From: Luidia sarsii
Taxonomy: Eukaryota; Echinodermata; Asteroidea; Paxillosida; Luidiidae
Assembly: GCA_949987565.1 (NCBI GenBank)
Contig: OX465103.1
Location: 4,021,548 to 4,085,547 of the forward strand
Reading direction: 5' to 3'
DNA length: 64,000 bases
Shown one piece after another: positions 1 through 12,800 of the stretch. Both the position numbers and the translations under genes were made by a program. Position 1 is the first letter of the stretch. Each line of letters starts with the position of its first letter. The notes under the pieces are model-generated. The model had not been told where the DNA came from. It ran no database searches and saw only the letters and a list, made by a program, of their open reading frames with translations.

Positions 1-574
1 TGATAATCCTTCTTTTGTGTTCAGTCCTTCACACTTCTCTCTTTGATCTCCCCCCTCACTAATCCCTACCCTACCCCTTGCCCTTCCCTTTGATCTCTCC
101 CTACCAGCTTCACTCTTTGTCCTTTGTTTCTCATCCGTGTCCTATTCACTCTCTCCCCCTTCCTTCGTGTACATGTATCTGTTTTGTCCTTGTCACTCTG
201 CCTTTGAGAAAGGTCCTGCTAGGATCGAAACGTCAGGCCCACTGAATTTTAGATTTACATTTTGGTAATTTTAGTCAGTAAGCAGTTTGCAACATTTTTG
301 TATATCACCTTCATTCAATCCATGTTAAATGCATTCAATAATGTGCTTAGAACGCCGCGAAGCATAACTTTATACAAATATGTGACATGAAGTGCTCTTC
401 GATGTTAACAATCCGCTAATAACAGCATCAACGCCATTTAAGACCAGTAGCAACTGACGCAAAAACCATTATGATATCCATGTGCTTTGAACACCGCAGT
501 TATACACAAATACAAATACTTGGAATTTCCAATCAAATCAAGAGGTTAAATACTTTTTGTTTTAATTTCGATAG
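1..574. other. Upstream flank/intron of gene 1 with retroelement-end fragment
   Basis: 1-200 is C/T-rich and unrecognised. 206-243 carries a short repeat also present as an inverted pair at 61254-61326. From about 310 the sequence aligns with 27868-28132 and 53840-54093, the intron just before the first SRCR exon of genes 2 and 3. No exon was found. Confidence 0.6.
206..243 (+). mobile_element. Short repeat with hairpin and GAAACGTC core (Penelope-like end?)
   Basis: A stem of about 6 bp (GGTCCT-GCT-AGGATC, with a G-T pair) is followed by GAAACGTC. This resembles the hammerhead-ribozyme half reported in Penelope-like retroelements, but the CTGANGA box is not matched, so an active ribozyme is unlikely. 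It recurs in both orientations at 61254-61326. Confidence 0.45.
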
Positions 575-892
575 ACGCTTCATCAAACATAAGCGCACGT
601 CTGGTCGGTGGGAGTTCCAGCTCAGAGGGTCGTGTGGAGGTGAGCTATGAAGGAGACTGGGGAACCGTCTGCCGTGATCACTGGGACCACCGAGAAATAA
701 TGGTGGTGTGCCGATCTCTGGGCTACGCGCACGCCATGCCAATCCTTGCTTGGTTTGGAGAGGGGACGGGAGAAATCTTCCTCGATGATCTCAGCTGCGA
801 AGGGGATGAACTGACCCTGTCGGAGTGCCCAAACTTAAACTGGGGCGTTCACGACTGCAGGCACCACGAGGATGTTGGCGTTGTCTGCTCAA
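575..892 (+). CDS. Gene 1 SRCR exon 1 (AMP type)
   Basis: One full SRCR domain, 318 nt, acceptor ATAG at 571-574, donor AA|GTAAGT at 893. Six cysteines sit at domain residues 33, 46, 75, 85, 95 and 105, around WGTVC, VVCRSLGY, DLSC, LSEC, HDC and VVC. Residue numbers used for all SRCR exons count the split first codon as 1. This is the AMP type, with HAMPILAWF after the second cysteine. The residues after Cys33 are R-D-H, so the first acidic position is lost. There is no N-glycosylation sequon at residue 14 (GGSSS). Confidence 0.92.
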
Positions 893-3800
893 GTAAGTTA
901 CACGCAATAATCATTTAACCATACAGAACAAAATCAATATATATTGGATTCCAAACAACCTATTTATTATCTACATGGAAAATCTCAACTGCGCGGGAGA
1001 CGAACAGACCCTGAAGGAGTGCCACGACCTGCACTGGGGCAAGCACAACTCTGACCACTCAGAGGATGTTAGCGTTGTTTGCTCGAGTAGGTACACGCGT
1101 TATTCAACCATATATAACACAATGAGTATATTGGATTTCAAACAACCTGTTTACAATGGAAAGAGGCAGAGGGATAGGGAGAGAGTGGAGGAGAAGGAGA
1201 GGGACAGGGAAGAGTTCATTGAGAGGAAGGAGACGGTGTGGGGAAGTGGAAGGGGTGAGATAGTGATGGAGAGGAAATGGGAAAAAGAGAGGGAAAAAGA
1301 AGAGTCAAGGTATAAAAACCTTAACTTTCAACCATTTGTCTATTGTGACAAGAGGGTAATGTGCAAGGAAATAAGCAAAAATCAAATTATATCAATCATG
1401 ATTGGATATGAAAAAAATGTTATGCACATACGAACGCGTGACATTTCTACATCTGATCAAGAGGTACATCATGTTTTCCTTCCACAGACGCTTCATCAGA
1501 ATTAAGCGTACGTCTGGTCGGTGGGAATTCCAGCTCAGAGGGTCGTGTGGAGGTGAGCTATGGCGGAGACTGGGGAACCGTCTGCAATGATGACTGGGAC
1601 CACCGAGACGCGGTGGTAATGTGCCGATCTCTGGGCTACCCGTTGGTGCAATCTACCCTGGTGAAGTTCGGAGAGGGAACTGGACAAATCTACCTGGATA
1701 ATCTCTTCTGCGCGGGTAACGAACAGACCCTGATGGAGTGCAGTTACGTGAACTGGGGCAATCACAACTGCGACCACTCACAGGATGTTGGTGTTGTTTG
1801 CTCAAGTACGTACACGCAATGTTGAACCATTCATCAGAACACTATTAAGAGTACTTCAAACTTCCAAATGCCTGTAACCTGTTGAGGGTGGAACGGTAGA
1901 GGAGGCAGAGGGAGGGGAGGGAGGAGGATACGAAGCGGGTTAGGGAACACATGTAGGCCTAAGGTTTAGAAGAGATGCGGTGTAGCGAAGTGGGAGGGGT
2001 GAGATGGTGATGGAGATGGAGAGGTGGAAAGAAGGAGAGAGATACTTAAAACCTGGCTTTCAACCATTTTACTTTAAACTGGAAAATCAAAAAAAACAGA
2101 TACATCTGGATTTAACATAGACGCGCTCTCACCTCTGAGCTATCCAGCACTTAGATGAAGGCCTTCCAATTATAGTAACCTACTCATTGGCGGATGTGGG
2201 CGCCGGTAGGAAGCAATCCAACCATTGAATTAACTTTCGTATATCTCTCCACTGATCACACAGCCACCTTTCATTAATATGCAAACAACCAAATATCATA
2301 AGCCTCACTGCAGCAGCTCGGGGATTACACAATGGAAGCACTTCATCAGTTCAAGTCTAACAAACAAAGGAAAACATTTTATGAATCTTTTGAACAAATT
2401 GAAAAATTGGCCAACGAAATGTTGACTGTATCAGGACTTCAATAAGAGACCTCTGGATTAACTTTCCAGCGCTCTCCCACCTTAGCCATCCAGCCTTGAG
2501 ATGAAGGCCTTCCAAACTAGTAGACTGGTCTTTGCCGGGATGGGGCCGTCAGTCAGAAGCATTTCAACCATTAACTGACGTATATCTCCAGAACTCAAAC
2601 TTCCGCTTTCATTCATATGGAAACAACACATTGTTGTAAACTTTGCTTAGATCGCTGTATTTATGTCCAATTTTACTTTCAGTTTAATGTGAGAGGAGTT
2701 TGAAGATTTTTCCGAACACGTTAGAAATCTGAAAAAAATCAATATAACATCATTGGTGAACGCATTAAAAATGCTTGGAACGCCGCAATGAACAAGGTTA
2801 TGCCAAATAATACGTGGCATTTCAAATCTAATCAAGAAATACGTCCTGTTTTCTTTTGAACAGACGCTTCATCAGAATTAACCGTGCGTCTGGTCGGTAG
2901 GAATTCCAGCTCAGAGGGTCGTGTGGAGGTGAGCTATGGCGGAGACTGGGGAACCGTCTGCCGTTATTTCTGGGACCACCGAGACGCGATGGTGGTGTGC
3001 CGATCTCTGGGCTACAAGTACGCTATGCCAATCCTTGCCTGGTTTGGAGAGGGGACGGGAGAAATCTTCCTTAATGAGCTCAGCTGTGAAGGAGATGAAC
3101 TGACCCTGTCGGAGTGTCCAAACTTGAACTGGGGCGTTCACAACTGCGACCATGACGATGATGTTGGCGTTGTCTGCTCAAGTAAGTTACACGCGATAAT
3201 CATTTAACCATACAGAACAAAATCAATATATATTGTATTCCAAACAACCTATTTATTATCTACATGGATAATCTCAACTGCGCGGGAGACGAACAGACCC
3301 TGATAGAGTGCCACGGCCTGCACTGGGGCAAACACAACTGTGACCACTCAGAGGATGTTGGTGTTGTTTGCTCGAGTAGGTACACGCATTATTCAACCAT
3401 ATAAAACACAATGAGTATATTGGATTTCAAAAAACCCTGTTTACAATGGAAAAAGGCAGAGGGATTGGGAGAGAGTGGAGAAGGAGAGGGACAGAGAAAA
3501 GATAAGGATCGGAAGAGGTTCATTGAAAGAAGGAGACGGTGTGGGAAGTGGGAGGGGTGAGATGGTGATGAAGAGGAAATGGGAGAGAGAGAGGGAAAGA
3601 GGGAGAGTCAGGGTAGTATAACCCTTTTTTTTTTAAATTATTCTTTCAGTCTATTGTGACAGGAGTTTATAGAATATAGGGAACACATGGGTAATGTGTA
3701 AGTAAATGAAGCAAAAATCTAAGTTTAATGATATCAATCATGAATGGATATGACAAAATGTGCTAGGAATGCAGTAATGAACAATGTTAGGCATATACGA

Positions 3801-6800
3801 ACACGTGGCATTTCCACATCTGATCAAGAGCTACATCATGTTTTACCTTCCACAGACGCTTCATCGGAATTAAGCGTACGTCTGGTCGGAGGGGATTCCA
3901 TCTCAGAGGGTCGTGTGGAGGTGAGCTTTGGCGGAGACTGGGGTACCGTCTGCAATGATGACTGGGACCACCGAGACGCGGTGGTGGTGTGCCGATCTCT
4001 GGGCTACCCGTTGGTGCAATCTACCCTGGTGAAGTTCGGAGAGGGAACTGGACAGATCTACCTGGATAATCTCTTCTGCGCGGGGGACGAACAGACCCTG
4101 ATGGAGTGCAGTTACGTGAACTGGGGCAGACACAACTGCGAACACTCACAGGATGTTGGTGTTGTTTGCTCAGGTAGGTACACGCAATGTTGAACCATTC
4201 ATCAGAACACTATTAAGAGTACTTCAAACTTCCAAATTCCTGTAACCTGTTGAGGGTGGAAGGGTAGAGGATTCAGAGGGAAGGGAGGGAGGAGGATACG
4301 AAGCGGAAGAGGGAACACACGTAGGCCTAAGGATTAGAAGAGTGACATAGAGGTTAATGATGCGGTGTTGCGAAGTGGGAGGGGTGAAATGGTGATGGAG
4401 ATGGAGAGGTGGAAAGAAGGAGAGAGATACTTAAAACCCGGCTTTCAACAATTTTACTATAAAATGGACAATCCAAAAAACAGATACATCTGGATTTAAC
4501 AAAGTGTTGCTCTCCCCTCTGAGCTATCCAGCACTTAGATGAAGGCCTTCCGATTATAGTAACCTACTCATTGGCGGATATGGGCGCCGGTAGGAAGCAA
4601 TCCAACCATGGAATTAACTTTCGTATATCTCTCCACTGATCACACACCCCCCTTTCATTAATATGCAAACAACCAAATATCATAAGCCTCACTGCAGCAG
4701 CTCGGGGATTACACAATGGAAGCACTTCATCAGTTCAAGTCTAACAAACAAAGGAAAACATTTTATGAACCATTTGAACAAATTGAAAAATTGGCCAACA
4801 AAATGTTGACTGTATCAGGACTTCAATAAGAGACCTCTGGATTAACTTACCAGCGCTCTCTTACCTTATCCATCCAGCCTTTAGATGAAGGCCTTCCAAA
4901 CTAGTAGACTGGTCTTTGCCGGGATGGGGCCGTCAGTCAGAAGCATTTCAACCATTAACTGACGTATATCTCCAGAACTCAAACTTCCGCTTTCATTCAT
5001 ATGGAAACAACAAATTGTTGTAAACTTTGCTTAGTTCGCTGTATTTATGTCCAATTTTACTTTCAGTTTAATGTGAGAGGAGTTTGGAGATTTTTCCGAA
5101 CACTTGGGAAATCTGAACAAAATCATATATAACATCAATGGTGAACGCATTAAAAATGCTTGGAACGCCGCAATGAACAAGGTTATGCAAAATAATACGT
5201 GGCATTTCACATCTAATCAAGAAATACGTCCTGTTTTCTTTTGGACAGACGCTTCATCAGAATTAAGCGTACGTCTGGTCGGTAGGAATTCCAGCTCTGA
5301 GGGTCGTGTGGAGGTGAGCTATGACGGAGACTGGGGTACCGTCTGCCGTGATCACTGGGACCACCGAGAAATAATGGTGGTGTGCCGATCTCTTGGCTAC
5401 AAGTACGCTATGCCAATCCTTGCCTGGTTTGGAGAGGGGACTGGAGAAATCTTCCTCGATGATCTCAGCTGCGAAGGGGATGAACTGACCCTGTCGGAGT
5501 GCCCAAACTTTAACTGGGGAGTTCACAACTGCGGCCATTACGATGATGTTGGCGTTGTCTGCTCAAGTAAGTTACTCGCGATAATCATTTAACCATACAG
5601 AACAATATCAATATATATTGGATTCCAAACAACCTATTTATTATCTACATGGAAAATCTCAACTGCGCGGGAGGCGAGCAGACCCTGATGGAGTGCCACG
5701 GCCTGCACTGGGGCAAACACAACTGTGACCACTCAGAGGATGTTAGCGTTGTTTGCTCGAGTAGGTACACGCGTTATTCAACCATATAAAACACAATAAG
5801 AATATTGGATTTCAAACAACCTGTTTACGATGGAAAGAGGCAGATGAATGGGGAAAGAGTGGAGGAGAAGGAGAGGGACAGGGAAAAGATAAGGATCGGA
5901 AGAGGTTCATTGAGATGAAGGAGACGGTGTGGGGAAGTTGGAGGGGTGAGATGGTGATGGAGAGGAAATGGGAAAAAGTGACGGAAACAGGGAGAGTCAA
6001 GTTAGTAAAACCTTAACTTTTAACCATTTTTCTTTCAGTCTATTGTGACAGGAGTTTATAGAATATAGGGAACACATGGATAATGTGCAATTGAATGAAG
6101 CAAAAATCAAATTATATCAATCATAAATGGATATGACAAAATGTGCTAATAATGCAGTAATGAACAATGTTAGGCCTAAACGAACACGTGGCATTTCTAC
6201 ATCTGATCAAGAGGTACATCATGTTTCCCTTCAACAGACACTTCATCAGAATTAAGCGTACGTCTGGTCGGTGGGAATTCCAGCTCAGAGGGTCGTGTGG
6301 AGGTGAGCTTTGGCGGAGACTGGGGAACCGTCTGCAATGATGACTGGGACCACCGAGACGCGGTGGTAATGTGCCGATCTCTGGGCTACCCGTTGGTGCA
6401 ATCTACCCTGGTGAAGTTCGGAGAGGGAACTGGACAAATCTACCTGGATGATCTCAGCTGCCTGGGGAACGAACAGACCCTGATTGAGTGCAGATACGTG
6501 TACTGGGGCAGACACAACTGCGACCACTCAAAGGATGTTGGTGTAGTTTGCTCAAGTAGGTACACGGAATGTTAAACCATACAGAACACTTTTATTAAAG
6601 AGTACTTCAAACTTCCAAATACATGTAACCTGTTGAGGGTGGAAGGGTAGAGGATTCAGAGGGAAGGGAGGTTGGAGGATACGAAGAGGGAGAGGGAACA
6701 CATGTAGGCCTAAGGATTAGAAGAGTGACTTAGAGGTTAATGATGCGGTTTGTCGAATTGGGAGAGGTGAGATGGTGATGGAGAGGGAGGGGGAAAGAAG

Positions 6801-9800
6801 GAGAGAGATACTTAAACCCTGGCTTTCAACAATTTTACTTTAATATGGAAAATCAAAAAACCCGATACATCTGGATTTAACATAGTGTTGCTCTCCCCTC
6901 TGAGCTATCCAGCACTTAGATGAAGGCCTTCCAATTATAGTAACCTACTCATTGGCGGATGTGGGCGCCGGTAGGAAGCAATCCAACCATTGAATTAACT
7001 TTCGTATATCTCTCCACTGATCACACACCCGCCTTTCATTGATATGCAAACAACCAAATATTATAAGCCTCACTGCAGCAGCTCGGGAATTACACAATGG
7101 AAGCACTTCATCAGTTCAAGTCTAACAAACAAAGGAAAACATTTAATAAAACTTTTGAACAAATTGAAAAATTGGCCAACAAAATTTTGAGTGTATCAGT
7201 ACTTCAATAAGAGACCTCTGGATTAACTTTCCAGCGCTCTCCCACCTTAGCCATCCAGCCTTTAGATGACGGCCTTCCAAACTAGTAGACTGGTCTTTGC
7301 CGGGATGGGGCCGTCAGTCAGAAGCATTTCAACCATTAACTGACGTATATCTCCAGAACTCAAACTTCCGCTTTCATTCATATTGAAACAACAAATTGTT
7401 GTAAACTTTGCTTAGATCGCTGTATTTATGTCCAATTTTACTTTCAGTTTAATGTGAGAGGAGTTTGGGGATTTTTCCGAACACGTGGGAAATCTGAAAA
7501 AAATAATATATTACATCAATGGTGAACGTATTAAAAATGCTTGGAACGCCGCAATGAACTAGATTATGCAAAAAAATACGTGGCATTTCAAATCTAATCA
7601 AGAAATACGTCCTGTTTTCTTTTGGACAGACGCTTCATCAGAATTAACCGTGCGTCTGGTCGGTAGGAATTCCAGCTCAGAGGGTCGTGTGGAAGTGAGC
7701 TATGGCGGAGACTGGGGAACCGTCTCCCGTTATTTCTGGGACCACCGAGACGCGATGGTGGTGTGCCGATCTCTGGGCTACAAGTACGCTATGCCAATCC
7801 TTGCCTGGTTTGGAGAGGGGACGGGAGAAATCTTCCTTAATGAGCTCAGCTGCGAAGGGGATGAACTGACCCTGTCGGAGTGCCCCAACTTGAATTGGGG
7901 CAAGCACGACTGCTACCACTACGATGATGTGGGTGTTGTTTGCTCGAGTAAGTACACGCGATATTCATCCAAATAAACACAATGATTATATTGGATTTAA
8001 CAAAAAACCTGTTTACAATAGAAAGGTAGAAGAGGCAGAGGGATGTGGAGAGAGTGGAGGAGAAGGAGAGGGACAGGGAAATGATAAGAATCGGAAGAGG
8101 TTCATTGAGATGAAGGAGACGGTGTGGGGAAGTGGGAGGGGTGAGATGGTGATGGAGAGGAAATGGGAAAAAGTGGCGGAAACAGGGAGAGTCAAGTTAG
8201 TAAAACCTTAACTTTTAACCATTTTTCTTTCAGTCTATTGTGACAGGAGTTTATAGAATATAGGGAACACATGGATAATGTGCAATTGAATGAAGCAAAA
8301 ATCAAATTATATCAATCATAAATGGATATGACAAAATGTGCTAATAATGCAGTAATGAACAATGTTAGGCCTATACGAACACGTGGCATTTCCACATCTG
8401 ATCAAGAGCTACATCATGTTTTACCTTCCACAGACGCTTCATCGGAATTAAGCGTACGTCTGGTCGGTGGGAATTCCAGCTCAGAGGGTCGTGTGGAGGT
8501 GAGCTTTGGCGGAGACTGGGGTACCGTCTGCAATGATGACTGGGACCACCGAGACGCGGTGGTAATGTGCCGATCTCTGGGCTACCCGTTGGTGCAATCT
8601 ACCCTGGTGAAGTTCGGAGAGGGAACTGCAGACATCTACATGGATAATCTCAACTGCGCGGGGAACGAACAGACCCTGATGGCGTGCAGATACCTGAACT
8701 GGGGCAGACACAACTGCGACCACTCAAAGGATGTTGGTGTAGTTTGCTCAAGTAGGTACACGGAATGTTAAACCATACAGAACACTTTTATTAAAGGGTA
8801 CTTCAAACTTCCAAATACATGTAACCTGTTGAGGGTGGAAGGGTAGAGGATTCAGAGGGAAGGGATGTTGGAGGATACGAAGAGGGAGAGGGAACACATG
8901 TAGGCCTAAGGATTAGAAGAGTGACATAGAGGTTAATGATGCGGTGTTACGAAGTGGGAGGGGTGAGATAGTGATGGAGATGGAGAGGGGGAAGGGGAGA
9001 GAGATACTTAAACCCTGGCTTTTAACAATTTTACTTTAATATGGAAAATCTAAAAACCGGATAACTCTGGATTTATCATAGTGTGGCTCTCCCAACTGAG
9101 CTATCCAGCACTTAGATGATGGCCTCCCACTGATAGTACCCTACACATTGGCGGATGTGGGCGCCAGGATTAGCTTACCAGCGCTCTCCTACCTGAGCCA
9201 TCCAGCCTTGAGATGAAGGCCTTCCAAACTAGTAGACTGGTCTTTGCCGGGGTGGGGCCGTCAGTCAGAAGCATTTCAACCATTAACTGACGTATATCTC
9301 CAGAACTCAAACTTCCGCTTTCATTCATATGGAAACAACACATTGTTGTAAACTTTGCTAATATCGCTGTATTTATGTCCAATTTTACTTTCAGTTTAAT
9401 GTGAGAGGAGTTAGTTTTTTTTTTAGAGATTTTACCAAACACGTGGGAAATCTGAAAAAAAATAATATATTACATTAATGGGGAACGCATTAAAAATGCT
9501 TGGAACGCCGCAATGAACAAGGTTATGCAAAATAAGACGTGGCATTTCAAATGTAATCAAGAAATACGTCCTGTTTTCTTTTGGACAGACGCTTCATCAG
9601 AATTAACTGTGCGTCTGGTCGGTAGGAATTCCAGCTCAGAGGGTCGTGTGGAAGTGAGCTATGGCGGAGACTGGGGAACCGTCTGCCGTGATTACTGGGA
9701 CCACCGAGACGCGATGGTGGTGTGCCGATCTCTGGGCTACACTCACGCTATGCCCTTCCTTGCCTGGTTTGGAGAGGGGACTGGAGAAATCTTCCTCGAT

Positions 9801-12800
9801 CATGTCAGCTGCGTGGGGCATGAACTAACCCTGTTGGAGTGCCCAAACTTGAACTGGGGCGTTCACGACTGTGACCACCCACAGGATGTGGGTGTTGTTT
9901 GCTCAAGTAGGTATACGCGACATTTAACCATACAGAACAATGTCACTATAGGTCGAGGTATTAAAAGTCGAGGTATTAAAAATGTTCAACCATGCTGCTT
10001 TCTGTCAATTGTGAAAAGGGTTTATATAATATAGGGAACACATGGCTAATATGAATGTAAATGAAGAAACAATCATATTAAGCTATATCAATGATGAATG
10101 GATCTGAAAAATGTGCTAGCAACGCATGAACAATTTTAGGCTTATACGAACACGTGGCATTTCCACATCTAATCAAGAGATACATCCTGTATTCTCTTCG
10201 ACAGACACTTCATTATACATAAACGTACGTCTGGTCGGTGGGAATTCCATCTCAGAGGGTCGTGTGGAGGTGAGCTATGGCGGAGACTGGGGTACCGTCT
10301 GCGATGATTACTGGGACCACGGAGACGCGATGGTGGTGTGCCGATCTCTGGGCTACACGTTTGTTCGGTCTATTCAGGTGAACTTCGGAGAGGGGACTGG
10401 ACAAATCTACCTGGATGATGTCAACTGCCTGGGGAACGAACAGACCCTGATGGAGTGCAGATATGTGTACTGGGGAAGACACAACTGCGACCACTCAAAG
10501 GATGTTGGTGTAGTTTGCTCAAGTAGGTACACGGAATGTTAAACCATACAGAACACTATTATTAAAGAGTACTTCAAACTTCCAAATACATGTAACCTGT
10601 TGAGGGTGGAAGGGTAGAGGAGGCAGAGGGAAGGGAGAGTGGAGGATACGAAAAGGGAACGGAACAAATATCAGGATTAAAAGAGGGACATAGAGGTTAA
10701 GAAGGCACTGCGTGAAAGTGGGAGGGTGAGATAGTGGAGGAAGGGAGAGGTTGAGGGAGAGGGAGAGGGGAGAGAGTGGAAAGAAAGAGGAAAATACCTA
10801 AAACCTGGCTGTCAACTATTTCCATTTCAAATTAAAAAAACAAATAACAAAGTAAACTTTAACAGGATCGGGACTGGAACCCGATACCTCTGGATCAACG
10901 TACCGGTGCTCTCCCATCTATCTGAGCTACGTCCCGATTTCTTTGCAACAGACGCTCCATCAGAAATAAGCGTACGTCTGGTCGGTGGGAGTTCCAGCTC
11001 AGAGGGTCGTGTGGAGGTGAGCTATGGCGGAGACTGGGGAACCGTCTGCCGTGATTACTGGGACCACCGAGACGCGATGGTGGTGTGCCGATCTCTGGGC
11101 TTCGCGCACGCTATGCCCTTCCTTGCCTGGTTTGGAGAGGGGACGGGAGAAATCTTCCTCGATGATCTCAGCTGCGAAGGGGATGAACTGACCCTGTCGG
11201 AGTGCCCCAACTTGATCTGGGCCGTTCACAACTGTGACCACTCATATGATGTTGGTGTTGTCTGTTCAAGTAAGTTACACGCGATAATCATTTAACCATA
11301 CAGAACGATATCAATATATATTGGATTCCCCAAAAAACTATTTGGAGTAGAGGAAAGGAAAGTGGGGAAAGTTGGGGACAGGAAGAGGGAGAGGGAAACA
11401 GTGTAAGGATAATAAGAGGGACAGAGAGGTTCAGGAGGCGGCATGGGGAAGAGGGAGGGGTGAGAGGTGATGGAGGGGCAGGGGAAGACCGAATGAGATA
11501 GTTGAAACCTCACTGCCTTTCACCAATGCTAAGCTATAGGCATAAATAAAATTATATCCATGGTGAATTGACTAACCTGTTTGCGACCTGTTTTTATTTC
11601 GACAGACGCTCCATCAGAACTAACCGTGCGTCTGGTCGGTGGGAATTCCAGCTCAGAGGGTCGTGTGGAGGTGAGCTATGACGGAGACTGGGGAACCGTC
11701 TGCGATGATGGCTGGGACCACCGAGACGCGATGGTGGTTTGCCGATCTCTGGGCTATCCGTTTGTGCAATCTATTCAGGTGAACTTCGGAGAGGGGACTG
11801 GACAAATCTCCATGGATAATCTCAACTGCACGGGAGACGAACAGACCCTGATGGAGTGCCACGGCCTGCACTGGGGCAAACACAACTGTGACCACTCAGA
11901 GGATGTTGGTGTTGTTTGCTCAAGTAAGTCAGGTGGTATTTACCAGACAGGATTTTGAGAGTACAGTGAATAAAGAGGAGGGAGAGGGATCGAGCGATGG
12001 AGGACCTTTTAACAATTTTAATCTGTATCACACGAAAGAATGAAAACATTACTTGGAGCATTTTCTACATAGCATATAATGACAAAGGCAATTTTGACCG
12101 GACTTTGATTTGAACGCTCGACCTTTGGTTTCAAGTACTATCTCTCATTTACCATCTGAGCTATCCATTTCTTATGGTTGCCGTTCAAGTTCTATTTCAC
12201 TTTCAAATTCTTTCGGCGTCATTTGCTGTCCTAGTTTGCTTAATAAGGAAATTGTCAAATTGTAGGAAAATGATAGAATCAAGCCGAATTGAGAATACTG
12301 CAAGACTTGAGTGAACACAGGGAAGATGATACCCCAAGAATTGGCAGGAAATCTTAGCCATAATTCCCACTTAGCGGCCGACACAACAAAATAGGCTCCA
12401 GTACAAAATACCCAGAGGATGAGAGACGAACTTTAAAACATCAAATCCAAATCGACCTTGATTGTCACACGATAGGAAAAGAACAAGTCAAGGCAAATCA
12501 GAAGCGGTGTGATATAGCACCATAACCGAACATGCTGGGTAGTCCATTCTTCGGAATTGAATGGCATAACAGTGAACTGAAATCCTTTATATATTCACTT
12601 CTTTTCAGATCAATCTCTGGAAATTCCTGTCAAACAACCTGTGGCTTCTTGCAGTGCAGGTAAGTCCTTCTCCATTGTCTGTAAACAAAAATTACCGGAC
12701 CCCGATAGGGCTGTGGTCATTGACGCGTCACACATTCACCTCCGTCTACCAATTGGAATCTGATGAGTGAAGCTGATGGATGAAATACGAAGCCAACTAA

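Larger units (their letters stand above)
575..9588 (+). repeat. About 2.35-kb tandem units of gene 1 (AMP exon + fossil + VQS exon + SINEs)
   Basis: Units start at 575, 2864, 5249 and 7630 (spacings 2289, 2385 and 2381). Each has an AMP exon, a half-exon fossil, a GA tract, a VQS exon, a second GA tract and two tRNA-like SINE pieces. Unit 4 is shorter: its fossil is fused into exon 7 and its SINE region is deleted. Units are diverged, unlike those of gene 2. Confidence 0.88.
1156..11500 (+). repeat. GA-rich tracts in gene 1 introns
   Basis: Introns after most SRCR exons carry a purine-rich run of about 150-190 nt on the + strand. Approximate positions: 1156-1312, 1876-2046, 3446-3612, 4254-4432, 5829-5998, 6636-6815, 8019-8197, 8835-9008, 10609-10797 and 11343-11500. 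They are built from GAGAGGG and GGAGA-like words, not a perfect microsatellite, and always have the same strand bias. Confidence 0.85.

Noticed and set aside
975..1505. 176-codon frame running through the half-exon and GA tract
   Set aside because: Continues through the donor into purine-rich intron giving R/E/K-rich low complexity; no acceptor upstream.
2911..3153. 80-codon minus-strand frames ending HLHTTL opposite most SRCR exons
   Set aside because: Antisense shadows of the SRCR coding sequence; they follow the exon copies exactly and have no independent signal.
10855..10932. Possible functional tRNA gene on the minus strand
   Set aside because: The T arm is good but I see no matching acceptor stem or clean anticodon arm, and related heads recur with a SINE body.
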